Part shown: positions 52,086 to 61,337 of the stretch, piece after piece
Position numbering within the stretch: position 1 is the stretch's first letter
Layout: the number at the start of each line of letters is the position of its first letter
NCBI GenBank assembly: GCA_030652315.1
Contig: JAUSAX010000064.1
Location: forward strand, 1 to 64,000
Reading direction: 5' to 3'
Origin: Afipia sp.
GTDB lineage: Bacteria > Pseudomonadota > Alphaproteobacteria > Rhizobiales > Xanthobacteraceae
DNA: 64,000 bases
The notes under the pieces: model-generated
Told to the model about the DNA's origin: nothing
Seen by the model: the letters and a program-made list of their open reading frames with translations, nothing else
Databases searched by the model: none
Translations under genes and position numbers: made by a program

Positions 52086-53885
52086 CTACGTCCCCAACAG
52101 AACAGCCGCGTCCGTCATCGCCAGCGGCCTGTCGCCAAGCAGCCGGTCGGCGATCACACCATCGCCGCCGCCCGGCAGGACAGTGAACGGATCCTGCGCG
52201 GTCAACCGGTGATCGACGACGAGCTTTGAGAGCAGCAACCGGCGCGCATCGCCGCGCATGGCATGAATCCGGCTGCCTTCCCAGGCGAACGTCACCGCGC
52301 TGGCGACATGATAGAGCGTGCTGGTGGCGCGTCGGGCCTCGGCTTCGTTCTCGGATCGGCCCGCCACATCGCGGGCGAAACCGATGGCCTTGTCTGTCAG
52401 GCTGCGGAGCCGATCGCACCAGCCCTGCGGAATGCCTGACGCATCGTCGATCCGCGCATGCAGATCAGCTCCGAGCGCGGCTTCCGCGCCGTGGCGGCCG
52501 ACGGCACGCTTAAGCGTATCGAGGGCCACGATATTGCCGGTGCCCTCCCAGATCGAACCGAGATGCGCATCGCGCAGCAATCGCGGCGTCGCGAATTCTT
52601 CGATGTAGCCGATACCCCCGCGCATCTCGAGCGCCTCGCCGCACACCTTGCGCGCATCGCGCGTGGCGCGATATTTCAGCGTCGGCGTCAGTACGCGCAG
52701 CAAAGCCGCTGCGTCCTGGCTGCCTGCTTCGGCACGGTCCAGCGCATCTGCCGTGACGAAACTCATCGACACCGCCTGCTCGGTCGCGAGCATGATTTTC
52801 ATCAGTTGCCGGCGGGCCAACGGCATATCGACAATGCGGCGACCGAACACCACGCGGTTGTTCGCCACTGTATTTGCATCGTGATGCGCGCGCCGCATCA
52901 ATGCGGCCGACTTCACGCCGTTGGACAGCCGCGACCAGTTGACCATTTCGGCCATCTGCACAAAGCCGCGATCGAGCCGCCCGACCGCATAGGCGATCGC
53001 GCCTTCGAGTTTGATCTCGCCCGACGCCATCGAGCGGGTGCCGAGCTTGTCCTTGAGGCGGACGATGCGGTAGTGGTTCGGCGATCCGTCATGGAGCCGC
53101 CGCGGCATCAGAAAAAGCCCCACACCCTGCGTGCCGCCGACCGCGCCTTCGGGCCGCGCCAGCAACATCACCACTTCAGCGTCCGCATTCGAGCAGAACC
53201 ATTTCTCGCCGTGCAGCCGCCAGTGATCGCCCTCCTGCACCGCAGTGGTGGTCAGCTTGCCGACATCGGAGCCGCCTTCCTTTTCCGTCATGAACTGACC
53301 ACCCTGGGTCAGCTTCGTCATGTCGGTCTGGGTGAGACCGTCGAGATATTTTGCCTTGAGCGCATCGTCGCCAAAACGCGACAACAGACGCGCCGCGCCG
53401 TCGGTGACGTTGATCGGACATCCAAGCCCGAACTCGGCCTGATTGAACAGAAACGTGAAGGCGTGCTTGGCCACCGCGGGATACGTGCCGGACCAACCGA
53501 GAATGCCCTTGCGATGCGACATCGCGTGAATGCCGAATTCGCCATAGGCTGCGCGTTCAAGCTCGCGATAGGCCGGATGATATTCGATCCATTGCCGGTC
53601 GTTGCCGAAACGATCACGCTGATGCAGCACCGGACCATGTTTGTCGGCGAGACGCGCGCACTCGTCGAGATGGCCGCCGGCCAATGCACCGAGGCGATCG
53701 AGATGCGGCTCGATATGATGAAACAGCGATGTGGGCAGATAGACGCGCAGCAAATCCGCGAGGATCGGATCGGCGCGGTAGAAATTCATGCCGGACGTGT
53801 CGGGCGCGATCAAACCAACTGCGGATTTCGATCCGGTCGTCGAAGCCGACGTCTCGGCGGGTGGTGTTTTTGCGGTGGCAACCAT
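52086..53885 (-). CDS. Acyl-CoA dehydrogenase family protein, AidB-like
   Basis: A 599-residue protein with an extended N-terminal region (FYRADPILADLLRVYLP), the core motif MTEKEGGSDVGKLTT, EKWFCSNADAEVVMLLARPEG, and GSIWEGTGNIVALDTLKRA, whose Glu is at the acyl-CoA dehydrogenase catalytic position. The overall pattern fits AidB/acyl-CoA dehydrogenase-like proteins linked to alkylation or isovaleryl-CoA chemistry. FAD-dependent; the physiological substrate is unknown. Confidence 0.87.
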   Translation of the reverse strand: MVATAKTPPAETSASTTGSKSAVGLIAPDTSGMNFYRADPILADLLRVYLPTSLFHHIEPHLDRLGALAGGHLDECARLADKHGPVLHQRDRFGNDRQWIEYHPAYRELERAAYGEFGIHAMSHRKGILGWSGTYPAVAKHAFTFLFNQAEFGLGCPINVTDGAARLLSRFGDDALKAKYLDGLTQTDMTKLTQGGQFMTEKEGGSDVGKLTTTAVQEGDHWRLHGEKWFCSNADAEVVMLLARPEGAVGGTQGVGLFLMPRRLHDGSPNHYRIVRLKDKLGTRSMASGEIKLEGAIAYAVGRLDRGFVQMAEMVNWSRLSNGVKSAALMRRAHHDANTVANNRVVFGRRIVDMPLARRQLMKIMLATEQAVSMSFVTADALDRAEAGSQDAAALLRVLTPTLKYRATRDARKVCGEALEMRGGIGYIEEFATPRLLRDAHLGSIWEGTGNIVALDTLKRAVGRHGAEAALGADLHARIDDASGIPQGWCDRLRSLTDKAIGFARDVAGRSENEAEARRATSTLYHVASAVTFAWEGSRIHAMRGDARRLLLSKLVVDHRLTAQDPFTVLPGGGDGVIADRLLGDRPLAMTDAAVLLGT

Positions 53886-54035
53886 GGCGTCTCGTCCCTG
53901 CCGGGATCTCTCCCGCTATTTTCAGGAATGATCCGGCATTTGGATGCTAACGGCAAGCAGGCCCGCGAGCCACTGACGACATGGGAGAAATGTGCGGCGG
54001 GAGGACTTAATTCGCAGAGCGGAACTGCCCGGAAC

Positions 54036-55142
54036 TTACGTCCGAAAATGCTTCGACAGCTTGAGGCCCTGCCCCTGATAGTTGGACGCGATGCGCTGGC
54101 CATAAAGCGAGTCGGGCCGCGACAGCATTTTCTCGTACACCAGACGTCCGACGATCTGGCCGTGCTCGAGAATGAACGGCACTTCGCGCGATCGCACTTC
54201 CAGCACTGCGCGCGAACCCTGACCGCCTGCACCCGCATAGCCGAATCCGGGATCGAAGAAGCCCGCATAGTGCACGCGGAATTCACCGACCAGCGGATCG
54301 AACGGCACCATCTCCGCTGCGAAATCCGGCGGCACCTGCACCGCTTCCTTCGAGGCGAGAATGTAGAACTCGCCGGGATCGAGGATCAGGCTGCGATCCG
54401 GCCGCGCGCGGATCGGCTCCCAGAACTCACCGACCGTGTATCCGGCGCGGCGATCGACATCGACCACACCGGTGTGGCGCTTCGCACGATAGCCCACGAA
54501 CCCGTCGGAGCCCTCACCGGACAGATCCACGCTCAGCGCCACGCCACCTACCAGATCGGCTTCGTCACTGTCGACCAGACGTTCGGCTGCGTGCAGCGCG
54601 TGCAGTTCATCGGCATCGAGCAGCGGATGACCGGTGCGGAAACGGATTTGCGACAGCCGCGATCCTTCGCGCAACAACACCGGGAATGTCTTGGGGCTGA
54701 TCTCGGCATAGAGCGGGCCGTGATAGCCGGCGGCGATCATGTCGAAGCGGCGCGTGCCGTCCGCGATCACGCGGGTGAAGACATCAAGGCGGCCGGTGGA
54801 GCTTTTCGGATTCGCAGCGGCCAGAATGTTTGGCGGCAACGCGAGACTCTCCAGCAACGGCACGATGTAGACGCAGTTGGTCTCGAGCACTGCGCCGTCG
54901 GACAGATCGATCTCGTGCAGCTTCAGTTCGTCGATGCGCTGGGCAACCGTCATGTCCGGCCCCGGCAGGAAGCTGGCGCGGACGCGATAGGCAATCGAAC
55001 CGAGGCGCAGATCGAGACTGGCCGGCTGGATCTGGCTTTCAACGAAGGGATATTCGGGCAGGATCAGGCCGGCATCGGCCATCGCCGCGATCATGCGGTC
55101 GGGCAGAATTCCTGTCGCGTCGGGGGCAAGTGTGAAGGCCAC
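54036..55142 (-). CDS. dcd: 2'-deoxycytidine 5'-triphosphate deaminase, long alphaproteobacterial form
   Basis: A 368-residue dUTPase-fold protein, about twice the usual 190 residues. Two halves are recognisable, QIQPASLDLRLG near the N-terminus and DPGFGYAGAGGQGSRAVLEVRS near the C-terminus. The long form (DCD N-terminal family) is typical of Rhizobiales. It turns dCTP into dUTP on the way to dTMP. Start is GTG at 55142. Confidence 0.9.
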   Translation of the reverse strand: MAFTLAPDATGILPDRMIAAMADAGLILPEYPFVESQIQPASLDLRLGSIAYRVRASFLPGPDMTVAQRIDELKLHEIDLSDGAVLETNCVYIVPLLESLALPPNILAAANPKSSTGRLDVFTRVIADGTRRFDMIAAGYHGPLYAEISPKTFPVLLREGSRLSQIRFRTGHPLLDADELHALHAAERLVDSDEADLVGGVALSVDLSGEGSDGFVGYRAKRHTGVVDVDRRAGYTVGEFWEPIRARPDRSLILDPGEFYILASKEAVQVPPDFAAEMVPFDPLVGEFRVHYAGFFDPGFGYAGAGGQGSRAVLEVRSREVPFILEHGQIVGRLVYEKMLSRPDSLYGQRIASNYQGQGLKLSKHFRT

Positions 55143-55208
55143 GGGCTAGTCCTCGGCTGCCGGCTGATCCAGCAAAATAAGCATTTTACCGGTTATCCGA
55201 TGGGGCGC

Positions 55209-55236
55209 TTGACGGAAAGACCATGCGGGATTAAGC
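55209..55236 (+). promoter_or_regulatory. Predicted promoter of the riboswitch-metZ transcript
   Basis: TTGACG (55209-55214) and TTAAGC (55231-55236) are separated by 16 bases. Transcription would begin near 55243, just before the aptamer at 55250. The -10 match is weak. Confidence 0.45.
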
Positions 55237-55249
55237 CTAGGACTTATCC

Positions 55250-55309
55250 CGTGGTCATTTGAGCCGGCCGGCTTGCAGCCACGTTAAATAACTCGCTAAA
55301 CAGGCCGGG
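55250..55309 (+). ncRNA. SAM-II riboswitch aptamer
   Basis: The segment matches SAM-II: P1 CGTGG (55250-55254) with CCACG (55279-55283), loop TCATTTGA, P2 5' strand CCGGCC (55264-55269), the conserved GCTTGCAGCCACGTTAAA and CGCTAAA blocks, and P2 3' strand GGCCGG (55303-55308), giving the H-type pseudoknot. SAM-II binds S-adenosylmethionine and is found before methionine genes of alphaproteobacteria, as here before metZ. Confidence 0.9.
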
Positions 55310-55321
55310 GACAGTGTGATC

Positions 55322-55370
55322 CCGGCCGGTTATTTCCAGGAATGGAAATTTTTTCCAGGCCGGTTTTTTT
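55322..55370 (+). terminator. Intrinsic terminator of the SAM-II expression platform
   Basis: CCGGCC (55322-55327) pairs with GGCCGG (55358-55363), followed by seven T (55364-55370). Between the arms TTTCC and GGAAA add an inner hairpin. The alternative pairing of the aptamer strand GGCCGG (55303-55308) with CCGGCC (55322-55327) would be an antiterminator. High SAM should favour the pseudoknot and thus the terminator. Confidence 0.85.
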
Positions 55371-55404
55371 GTGTCCATCGTGAGGTGGCCACGATGGAGT
55401 GCAC

Positions 55405-56637
55405 ATGTCCGAGACCAAAACACCCGCGGCCAATACTTCCTCAAACAAGCCGCTATCCCCGACCCGCAACTATCGCCCCGAAACCCGCCTCGTGCATTCC
55501 GGCACGCTGCGTTCGCAATATGGCGAAACCTCCGAGGCGTTGTTCCTGACGCAGGGGTTCATTTACGATACCGCCGAGCAATGCGAAGCGCGATTCACCG
55601 GCGCAGACCCCGGTTTCCTGTATTCGCGATTCTCGAATCCGACAGTATCGATGTTCGAGCAGCGCATGGTCGAACTTGAGGGCGCCGAGGCCGCGCGCGC
55701 CACCGCGACCGGCATGGCGGCGGTAACCACCGCGATCCTCGCCCCGCTGAAATCCGGCGATCATGTTGTCGCAGCGAAGGCTCTGTTCGGCTCCTGTCGT
55801 TACGTCGTGGAAGACCTGCTGCCGCGTTACGGCATCGAATCCACGCTGGTGGACGGCCACGATCTCGATCAGTGGCAGAAGGCGATGCGTCCGAACACCA
55901 GGTCGTGCTTCCTCGAAAGCCCGACCAATCCGACCCTCGACGTTGTCGATATCGGCGCTGTCGCCGAGATCGCGCATCGCGGTGGCGCGAGGCTGATCGT
56001 GGACAACGTGTTCGCGACGCCGATCTGGCAGAGCCCGCTCGCGCTCGGCGCGGACGTCGTGGTTTATTCAGCGACCAAGCACATCGACGGTCAAGGCCGC
56101 TGCCTCGGCGGCGTCATCCTGTCGTCGGAGGCTTTCATTCAGGAGCACATCCATACGTTCCTGCGCCAGACCGGTCCGGCAATGTCGCCGTTCAACGCGT
56201 GGGTGCTGCTGAAGGGGCTTGAGACGCTGAGCATTCGTGTCAAGGCGCAGACCGAGACGGCGGGCGCGATCGCCGACGTGCTCGCGAAGCATCCAAAGAT
56301 CTCGCGGCTGATCTATCCGGGCCGCGCCGATCATCCGCAGGCTGCCATCGTGAAGAAGCAGATGCGCGCGGGCGCGACGCTGATCGGGTTCGAGGTCAAG
56401 GGCGGCAAGGCGGCTGCGTTCCGCACGCTGAACGCGCTGAAGCTGGCGCGGATTTCCAACAACCTCGGCGACTCGAAAAGCATCGTCACCCATCCGGCGA
56501 CCACGACCCATCAGCGCCTGACGCCGGAAGCGCGCGCCGAACTCGGTATCAGCGAAGGCTTCATCCGCTTCTCGGCGGGACTCGAGCATCAGGACGATCT
56601 GATCGAGGACCTGACGACGGCGCTGGAGAAGGCGTGA
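55405..56637 (+). CDS. metZ: O-succinylhomoserine sulfhydrylase
   Basis: A 410-residue PLP enzyme of the Cys/Met metabolism family. Landmarks are the N-terminal ETRLVHSGTLRSQYGETSEALFLTQGFIYDTAEQCEARF, and the PLP-Lys motif SATKHIDGQGRCLGG. It forms homocysteine from O-succinylhomoserine (or acetyl form) and sulfide. MetZ rather than MetY is favoured by the length and the N-terminal pattern. Regulated by the SAM-II attenuator upstream. ATG at 55405 preferred to GTG at 55399. Confidence 0.92.
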   Translation: MSETKTPAANTSSNKPLSPTRNYRPETRLVHSGTLRSQYGETSEALFLTQGFIYDTAEQCEARFTGADPGFLYSRFSNPTVSMFEQRMVELEGAEAARATATGMAAVTTAILAPLKSGDHVVAAKALFGSCRYVVEDLLPRYGIESTLVDGHDLDQWQKAMRPNTRSCFLESPTNPTLDVVDIGAVAEIAHRGGARLIVDNVFATPIWQSPLALGADVVVYSATKHIDGQGRCLGGVILSSEAFIQEHIHTFLRQTGPAMSPFNAWVLLKGLETLSIRVKAQTETAGAIADVLAKHPKISRLIYPGRADHPQAAIVKKQMRAGATLIGFEVKGGKAAAFRTLNALKLARISNNLGDSKSIVTHPATTTHQRLTPEARAELGISEGFIRFSAGLEHQDDLIEDLTTALEKA

Positions 56638-56656
56638 CGCGACGCCTACCTCCGTC

Positions 56657-56733
56657 ATCACCGGGCTCCCGGTGATCCACGCTTTCTTGTTGCGCCAGGA
56701 CAAGACGTGAATGGCCGGGACAAGCCCGGCCAT
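56657..56733. repeat. Two REP-like palindromes downstream of metZ
   Basis: ATCACCGGG-CT-CCCGGTGAT (56657-56676) and ATGGCCGGG-ACAAG-CCCGGCCAT (56711-56733) are perfect 9-bp hairpins. The second shares the GGCCGGG motif with the repeat at 22388-22512. Located between convergent metZ and the SGNH gene, where they may stop both transcripts. Confidence 0.85.
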
Positions 56734-56760
56734 GACGACACTCTCCGCGAGAGCCGACGC

Positions 56761-57675
56761 CTACATCGGCCGATATGTCATGACATTGCTCGGAATGTTG
56801 ACCCCGGCCTTTACCTGCCCGACCGACTTGATGATGGTGTCGCCGAGCAACTGAGCGAAGCAGGCGTAACCCCAATCGTTCATGTGCAGGCCGTCGCCGA
56901 TCACGAATTTTTCGAACGGCATTTTTTCGTCCTCGTGCCACTGCCGCATGACTTCGAAACGCGGGAACACCGACACGTTCTTGAGCCTGGCGACGTCGCC
57001 GATCAGCTTGACCATCCGGCCGGCGTTCTCGGTTTTTGCAGCAACCGCCGGCACATATTGCGGATCAATCAACACGACATCGATGCCGCGAGCCTGAAGG
57101 CGCGCGATGCCGTCTTCCACAAGCGCCGCGGTGGCGGCAACGTCGCTGGCGCTACCCCTGACGACGGTGTTGGTGCCGAGTTGCCAGATCACGAGATCGG
57201 GGTCCGCATCGAGAACGGCGGCATCGAACCGCTTCATCATTTCGGGCGCATCCTGTCCGCCCATGCCGCGATTGATGATCGTGATGTCGGACGTCGGAAA
57301 TTTCCGGCGCAACTGATCGGCAAGCCGGTTCGGATAGGTATAGGCCGGCGAGGACGTTCCGAAGCCGACCGTGGTGGAGGACCCGAACGCGACGATGGTG
57401 ACAGGTTCGTCCGCAGCGATCCGCCGCGCTACCCGAGGCAGCGATCCCGAAATGTCCTTCAATCCCTTGGCGGGCAGACACGGCACGCGGGTGAGAATAT
57501 CTCCCGCAGCACTGGCCGCGCTCTTCGCGGCTTCGACAGCCTTGGTGGCAAGACCTTTTTGACTTTTTTGCTGTGAAGCAGTCTCCGGCGGCGTGGCCTG
57601 CGCCAAAGCGGAGTGTGCTGCGAGCGAGCCAAACAGCATCGCCGCCACACCCGCAGAACGCATACCGAAACTCAT
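56761..57675 (-). CDS. SGNH/GDSL hydrolase, exported
   Basis: A 304-residue protein: signal peptide (ending ALAQA), an Ala-rich linker, then an SGNH hydrolase domain. Block I is AFGSSTT (Ser-100), block II RGMGGQ, block III LGTN (Asn-169), block V DGLH (Asp-261, His-264), so all catalytic positions are present. Such enzymes are esterases acting on acylated sugars or lipids. Its start overlaps the stop of a second SGNH gene, behind opgC; a role in editing succinyl or acetyl groups on periplasmic glucans is inferred. Confidence 0.85.
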   Translation of the reverse strand: MSFGMRSAGVAAMLFGSLAAHSALAQATPPETASQQKSQKGLATKAVEAAKSAASAAGDILTRVPCLPAKGLKDISGSLPRVARRIAADEPVTIVAFGSSTTVGFGTSSPAYTYPNRLADQLRRKFPTSDITIINRGMGGQDAPEMMKRFDAAVLDADPDLVIWQLGTNTVVRGSASDVAATAALVEDGIARLQARGIDVVLIDPQYVPAVAAKTENAGRMVKLIGDVARLKNVSVFPRFEVMRQWHEDEKMPFEKFVIGDGLHMNDWGYACFAQLLGDTIIKSVGQVKAGVNIPSNVMTYRPM

Positions 57676-58445
57676 CAACGTTGAATCCTGAGCTCCGCCG
57701 GATTGATGCGCGACGCTTCCACGACCATGGCCGCCAACGCACGGCCGATACAATCGTGTACACGCTTCGCCATTCCATATCCGTGGACCGAACCGAACAG
57801 GTCGAAATCACCGGCGTCATTCCAGTGCCGCATGATCGAAAACCGGTCGAACATCGGCACTTCGTGCTGCTGCGCGACGACCCGTATCGTATCGTTATAC
57901 GGCCCGACCGAGAGCATCGTTTCCATACGTGGGTTGTACTGAAGATTGATCAAGAGCACGTCGGAGCCGGGTTTCTGCAATGCCTCGATCCCGGCGTCGA
58001 GTGCGGTGCGGAAGTCGTCGGGATCGACCGAGCGTATCGCATCGACAGTGCCGGTCTGCCAGATCACCAGATCCGGCTTCTGATCCGGCGGCAGCTTGTC
58101 CATCATCTGGCCGAAACCCTGCGCAGCTTCTGCAGCGGTTTTCTTGGGCCGCAACTCGGTCCTGACATTGACGGTCACGCCCGCAAGAGCCTCGCGCAGC
58201 GCAGCCTCCAGACGGGCGGGATACGACATGCTCGCGCCGTCAGATCCAGGCAATGCCGAGGAGCCGCTGCCCGCGACAAGGATGTCCAGCCGCTTCCTTG
58301 TCTTGATCGCGTCGGCGGCTTTCGGAAGCGCGCTCTCGGTCGCCAGAAGATAGGCCGGCACCACGCAGCCGTGAGCATCCTCGGCGCGCGACGGAGCCGC
58401 CACCAGGAGAGTCGCAAACATACCTGCAATCAGTAGTGCTTTCAT
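57675..58445 (-). CDS. SGNH-hydrolase-like exported protein, catalytic site altered
   Basis: A 256-residue protein with signal peptide (ending SRA) and an SGNH-like fold: VAGSGSSALPG (Ser in block I), LVIWQTGTVDA (block III, Val-134 instead of Asn), and FGSVHGYGM (His-221 kept, but Gly instead of Asp three residues earlier). It begins inside the opgC stop (ATGA) and its stop overlaps the next SGNH start, so three genes are translationally coupled. It may bind substrate without hydrolysing it, or use a changed mechanism. Confidence 0.78.
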   Translation of the reverse strand: MKALLIAGMFATLLVAAPSRAEDAHGCVVPAYLLATESALPKAADAIKTRKRLDILVAGSGSSALPGSDGASMSYPARLEAALREALAGVTVNVRTELRPKKTAAEAAQGFGQMMDKLPPDQKPDLVIWQTGTVDAIRSVDPDDFRTALDAGIEALQKPGSDVLLINLQYNPRMETMLSVGPYNDTIRVVAQQHEVPMFDRFSIMRHWNDAGDFDLFGSVHGYGMAKRVHDCIGRALAAMVVEASRINPAELRIQR

Positions 58446-59665
58446 GATCCGCCTCCGGCGAGGTCGGCATCGCTTTCCGCGGCTTTCGCACGCTTGTCGC
58501 TTTTGCTCGTCTCGCCCTTGTACCACGAAAACAACGATGCCGCGGCAGACATGATGACGATCCCCGCGACGCTGACAAGGAAATGCATCCATGCTCCGCC
58601 GGAGACTTCGGCAAGGACGAAATGTCCCGCAAATGCGAGAAAGACGCCAAGACAGAATATTTCCAGTGAATGCTGGCCGCACCGGATCACCGGGCGGAGC
58701 CATGGCGATTTCAGGCCCGGCCAGTCGGCGGGAATGAAACGCACTGTAATCGCCGCCAATGCCAGAAAATGGGCGAAGCGCAGCACGTCGAGGTCGGTCT
58801 TGTTGATCGGATACATCCAGCTTTCGAGCAAGCGCGGCATGAAAACATTCAGCCGCGGCACATGCCAGGTCAGCGTCACACAGAATGCGAACACGAGATA
58901 GGCGATGCAAAGCCAAAGCGTGATGTCGGAGGACAGGATGCGGCCCATCCGCTTTGCGCCGCCGAGCGCGCACCACGCGCCGAACACGAACAGCAACTGC
59001 CAGGCGAACGGATTGAAGAACCATGTCCCGTTCGGATAAGCGGGAAGCGCGAGATCGAATTCCCACGTGATTGCGTAAAGCAATACCGACAGCGCCAGCG
59101 CCAGATCCGCCTTTCGCTGCATCAGCCAGATGATCAGCGGGAGGAATATCATCAGCACGATGTAGAGCGGCAGCACGTCCATGTTGACGGGCCGGAATTT
59201 CAACAGCAGCGCCTGCACGATCGTCACGTCGGGCTGCTTGAGAAAATCCAGAATTCCCATTTCTTCCGCATAGAGCGGATTGTCGAACTTTGTCGCAATG
59301 TAGGAAATTTCGGCAAGGTAGATAGTGAATAGAAAAACATGCGCGACGTAGATCTGCCACACGCGTTTGAAGATGCGGGCACTCGCGACCACAAAACCGC
59401 GATCAAGCATTGCCCGGCTGTACACGAATGCCGCCGTGTAGCCCGAGATAAAAATGAAAATCTCGGTGGCGTCGCTGAAGCCGTAGTTGCGGATGGTGAA
59501 CCAGGTCAAGATGTTCGGCGGAAGATGATCGATGAAGATCAGCCACAGCGCCATGCCGCGAAACAGATCGAGACGCAGTTCGCGTTCACCTGCCGCAACC
59601 GGAAGAACCGCGGCCTTTGCGGCCGGCGCTGTCACGACAGCCTGATCGGTCGTCACGAATGTCAT
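58442..59665 (-). CDS. opgC: OpgC-family acyltransferase (succinylation of periplasmic glucans)
   Basis: A 407-residue protein with ten or more hydrophobic helices. The N-terminus RLDLFRGMALWLIFIDHLPPNILTWFTIRNYGFSDATEIFIFISGYTAAFVYSRAML is the OpgC signature, including the conserved His in IDH. OpgC transfers succinyl groups to osmoregulated periplasmic glucans. First gene of the opgC-SGNH-SGNH operon. Substituents on the glucan could be the substrate of the SGNH proteins. Confidence 0.9.
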   Translation of the reverse strand: MTFVTTDQAVVTAPAAKAAVLPVAAGERELRLDLFRGMALWLIFIDHLPPNILTWFTIRNYGFSDATEIFIFISGYTAAFVYSRAMLDRGFVVASARIFKRVWQIYVAHVFLFTIYLAEISYIATKFDNPLYAEEMGILDFLKQPDVTIVQALLLKFRPVNMDVLPLYIVLMIFLPLIIWLMQRKADLALALSVLLYAITWEFDLALPAYPNGTWFFNPFAWQLLFVFGAWCALGGAKRMGRILSSDITLWLCIAYLVFAFCVTLTWHVPRLNVFMPRLLESWMYPINKTDLDVLRFAHFLALAAITVRFIPADWPGLKSPWLRPVIRCGQHSLEIFCLGVFLAFAGHFVLAEVSGGAWMHFLVSVAGIVIMSAAASLFSWYKGETSKSDKRAKAAESDADLAGGGS

Positions 59666-59920
59666 TCCAGTTCAGTCCGTTCAGTCCGGTTCCGTCGAAT
59701 AGCAGACGCGCGTCACAATTCTAAGGAAGATCGAGGCGGCCCGCAAATTGCAGGGATGCTATTGGACAGGCAACCGGGAGAAATGCTGGAAGACAACGAT
59801 GTTGAAACAATGATCGGGCTGGCTTCGTATCCTGTGCCAGACCGGCTGTAAAATGCGATAATCGGCACCTACGCACAGAACGCGAGGTCTGTTATTGTAC
59901 ACCCGAATATGGACAGACCC

Positions 59921-60313
59921 ATGTACCGCGCCGTGACTCGCCAGATTGAAGTTATCGTCGAACCAAACTTCCTTCCCGAGCGCTCGTCAGCAGAGGATGG
60001 CCGGTTCTTCTGGGCCTACACGATTGCCATCGTCAATTCCGGAACCGAAACCGTCCAGCTCAAAACGCGGCACTGGGTCATCACCGATGGTGCTGGCCGC
60101 AGCCAGGAAATTCGCGGCGAAGGCGTGGTCGGGGAACAGCCGGTGCTCGAACCCGGTGAACGGTTCGAATACACCAGCGGGGTCCCCCTCCAGACGCCGT
60201 CCGGCTTCATGACCGGCAGCTATCAGATGGTGACGGAAAGCGGCGAGCCGTTCGAGATCGACATCCCCGCGTTCTCGCTCGATAGTCCGAACTACAAACG
60301 GACGCTGAACTAG
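59921..60313 (+). CDS. apaG: ApaG protein (Co/Mg efflux-associated)
   Basis: A 130-residue ApaG: MYRAVTRQIEVIVEPNFLPE, FFWAYTIAIVNSGTETVQLKTRHWVITDG, VVGEQPVLEPGERFEYTSG and MTGSYQMV are family landmarks (fibronectin III-like fold, GxGxxG-like VVGEQP). Linked to Co and Mg resistance in enterics; the mechanism is unclear. The ATG at 59921 is the family start; an in-frame ATG lies at 59909. Convergent with hslO. Confidence 0.92.
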   Translation: MYRAVTRQIEVIVEPNFLPERSSAEDGRFFWAYTIAIVNSGTETVQLKTRHWVITDGAGRSQEIRGEGVVGEQPVLEPGERFEYTSGVPLQTPSGFMTGSYQMVTESGEPFEIDIPAFSLDSPNYKRTLN

Positions 60314-60332
60314 GATCCCGCGAGATCAGTCT

Positions 60333-61337
60333 TTAGCTTTCAGCCGCCCGCTGTTCGGTCGTCGGAACGACCCCCGCCTCGTCCGGCGTGAACTCGTAAA
60401 CCGAACTGCAGAACTCACAGGTCACGACCACCTTGCCGTTCTCGACCATGTCGGCGCGGTCCTGCGGCGTGAAGCTGCCCAGCATTCCAGCTACAGCGTC
60501 ACGCGAGCAGGAGCACCGCGCTTGTATCGCCTGCATCGGAAACACTCGCACGCCGCGCTCGTGGAACAGCCTGAACAACAGCCGCTCTCCCGACAGGTCG
60601 GGATCGATCAGCTCGACGTCCTCGATAGTGCCAAACAGCGCGCGGCTCTCTGCCCAGGCGTCATCCTCAGGCACGTCATGCACGACCGCGCCCTCCGGCG
60701 CGTCGCCGGGATGCAGATCGGTCTGCCGCGCACGCTCGGGCGCCTTCGGCAAGAACTGCATCAGCATGCCGCCGCCGCGCCAGCGATGCTTCGGGCCGTC
60801 GCCGCCGCGAAACTCTTCACCGACCGCGAGCCGTATCCGCGTCGGAATTTGCTCGGAGCGCAGGAAATATTCATGCGCGGCATCTTCCAGATTGCCGCCT
60901 TCCAGCGCGACAAGCCCCTGATAGCGGCTCATGTCAGCGCCCTGATCGATAGTCATGGCAAGGTGGCCATGGCCGAGGAGCGCCGCGGAATCCTGGCCTG
61001 CCTTGAGCTTGCTTGCGTCGAAGCGCGCATAAGCGCGCAGGCGATCGGGCGCCTGAAAATCGACAACGATCAGCGACACCGGGCCGTCGGTCTGGGTTTG
61101 CAGGATGAAGCGACCCTCGAACTTGAGCGTCGAGCCGAGCAGCGTCGTGAGCACGATGGCTTCACCGAGCAGCTTGCCGACCGGGGCGGGATAATCGTGC
61201 TTGGTGAGAATGTCGTCGAGCGCCGGTCCCATCTTCGTGAGCCGACCGCGCACATCAAGCGCGCTCACATCGAAGGGCAGCACCGCATCGTCCACCGGTG
61301 TTGCGGAGGGAGCACGAATTTGGCTTTCGAGAGTCAT
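60333..61337 (-). CDS. hslO: Redox-regulated chaperone Hsp33
   Basis: A 334-residue Hsp33. The C-terminal zinc switch shows both Cys pairs, ARCSCSRD and VTCEFCSSVYEF. The N-terminal substrate-binding domain includes EAIVLTTLLGSTLKFEGRFILQTQTDGPVSLIVVDF. Oxidation releases zinc and activates the holdase. Same strand as and downstream of argF with a 236-bp gap that shows nothing I can name. Confidence 0.94.
   Translation of the reverse strand: MTLESQIRAPSATPVDDAVLPFDVSALDVRGRLTKMGPALDDILTKHDYPAPVGKLLGEAIVLTTLLGSTLKFEGRFILQTQTDGPVSLIVVDFQAPDRLRAYARFDASKLKAGQDSAALLGHGHLAMTIDQGADMSRYQGLVALEGGNLEDAAHEYFLRSEQIPTRIRLAVGEEFRGGDGPKHRWRGGGMLMQFLPKAPERARQTDLHPGDAPEGAVVHDVPEDDAWAESRALFGTIEDVELIDPDLSGERLLFRLFHERGVRVFPMQAIQARCSCSRDAVAGMLGSFTPQDRADMVENGKVVVTCEFCSSVYEFTPDEAGVVPTTEQRAAES

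Noticed and set aside
52458..55262. 934-codon open frame on the plus strand
   Set aside because: It runs antisense through the AidB-like and dCTP deaminase genes; the protein is Arg/His-rich without any domain, a product of GC-rich third positions.
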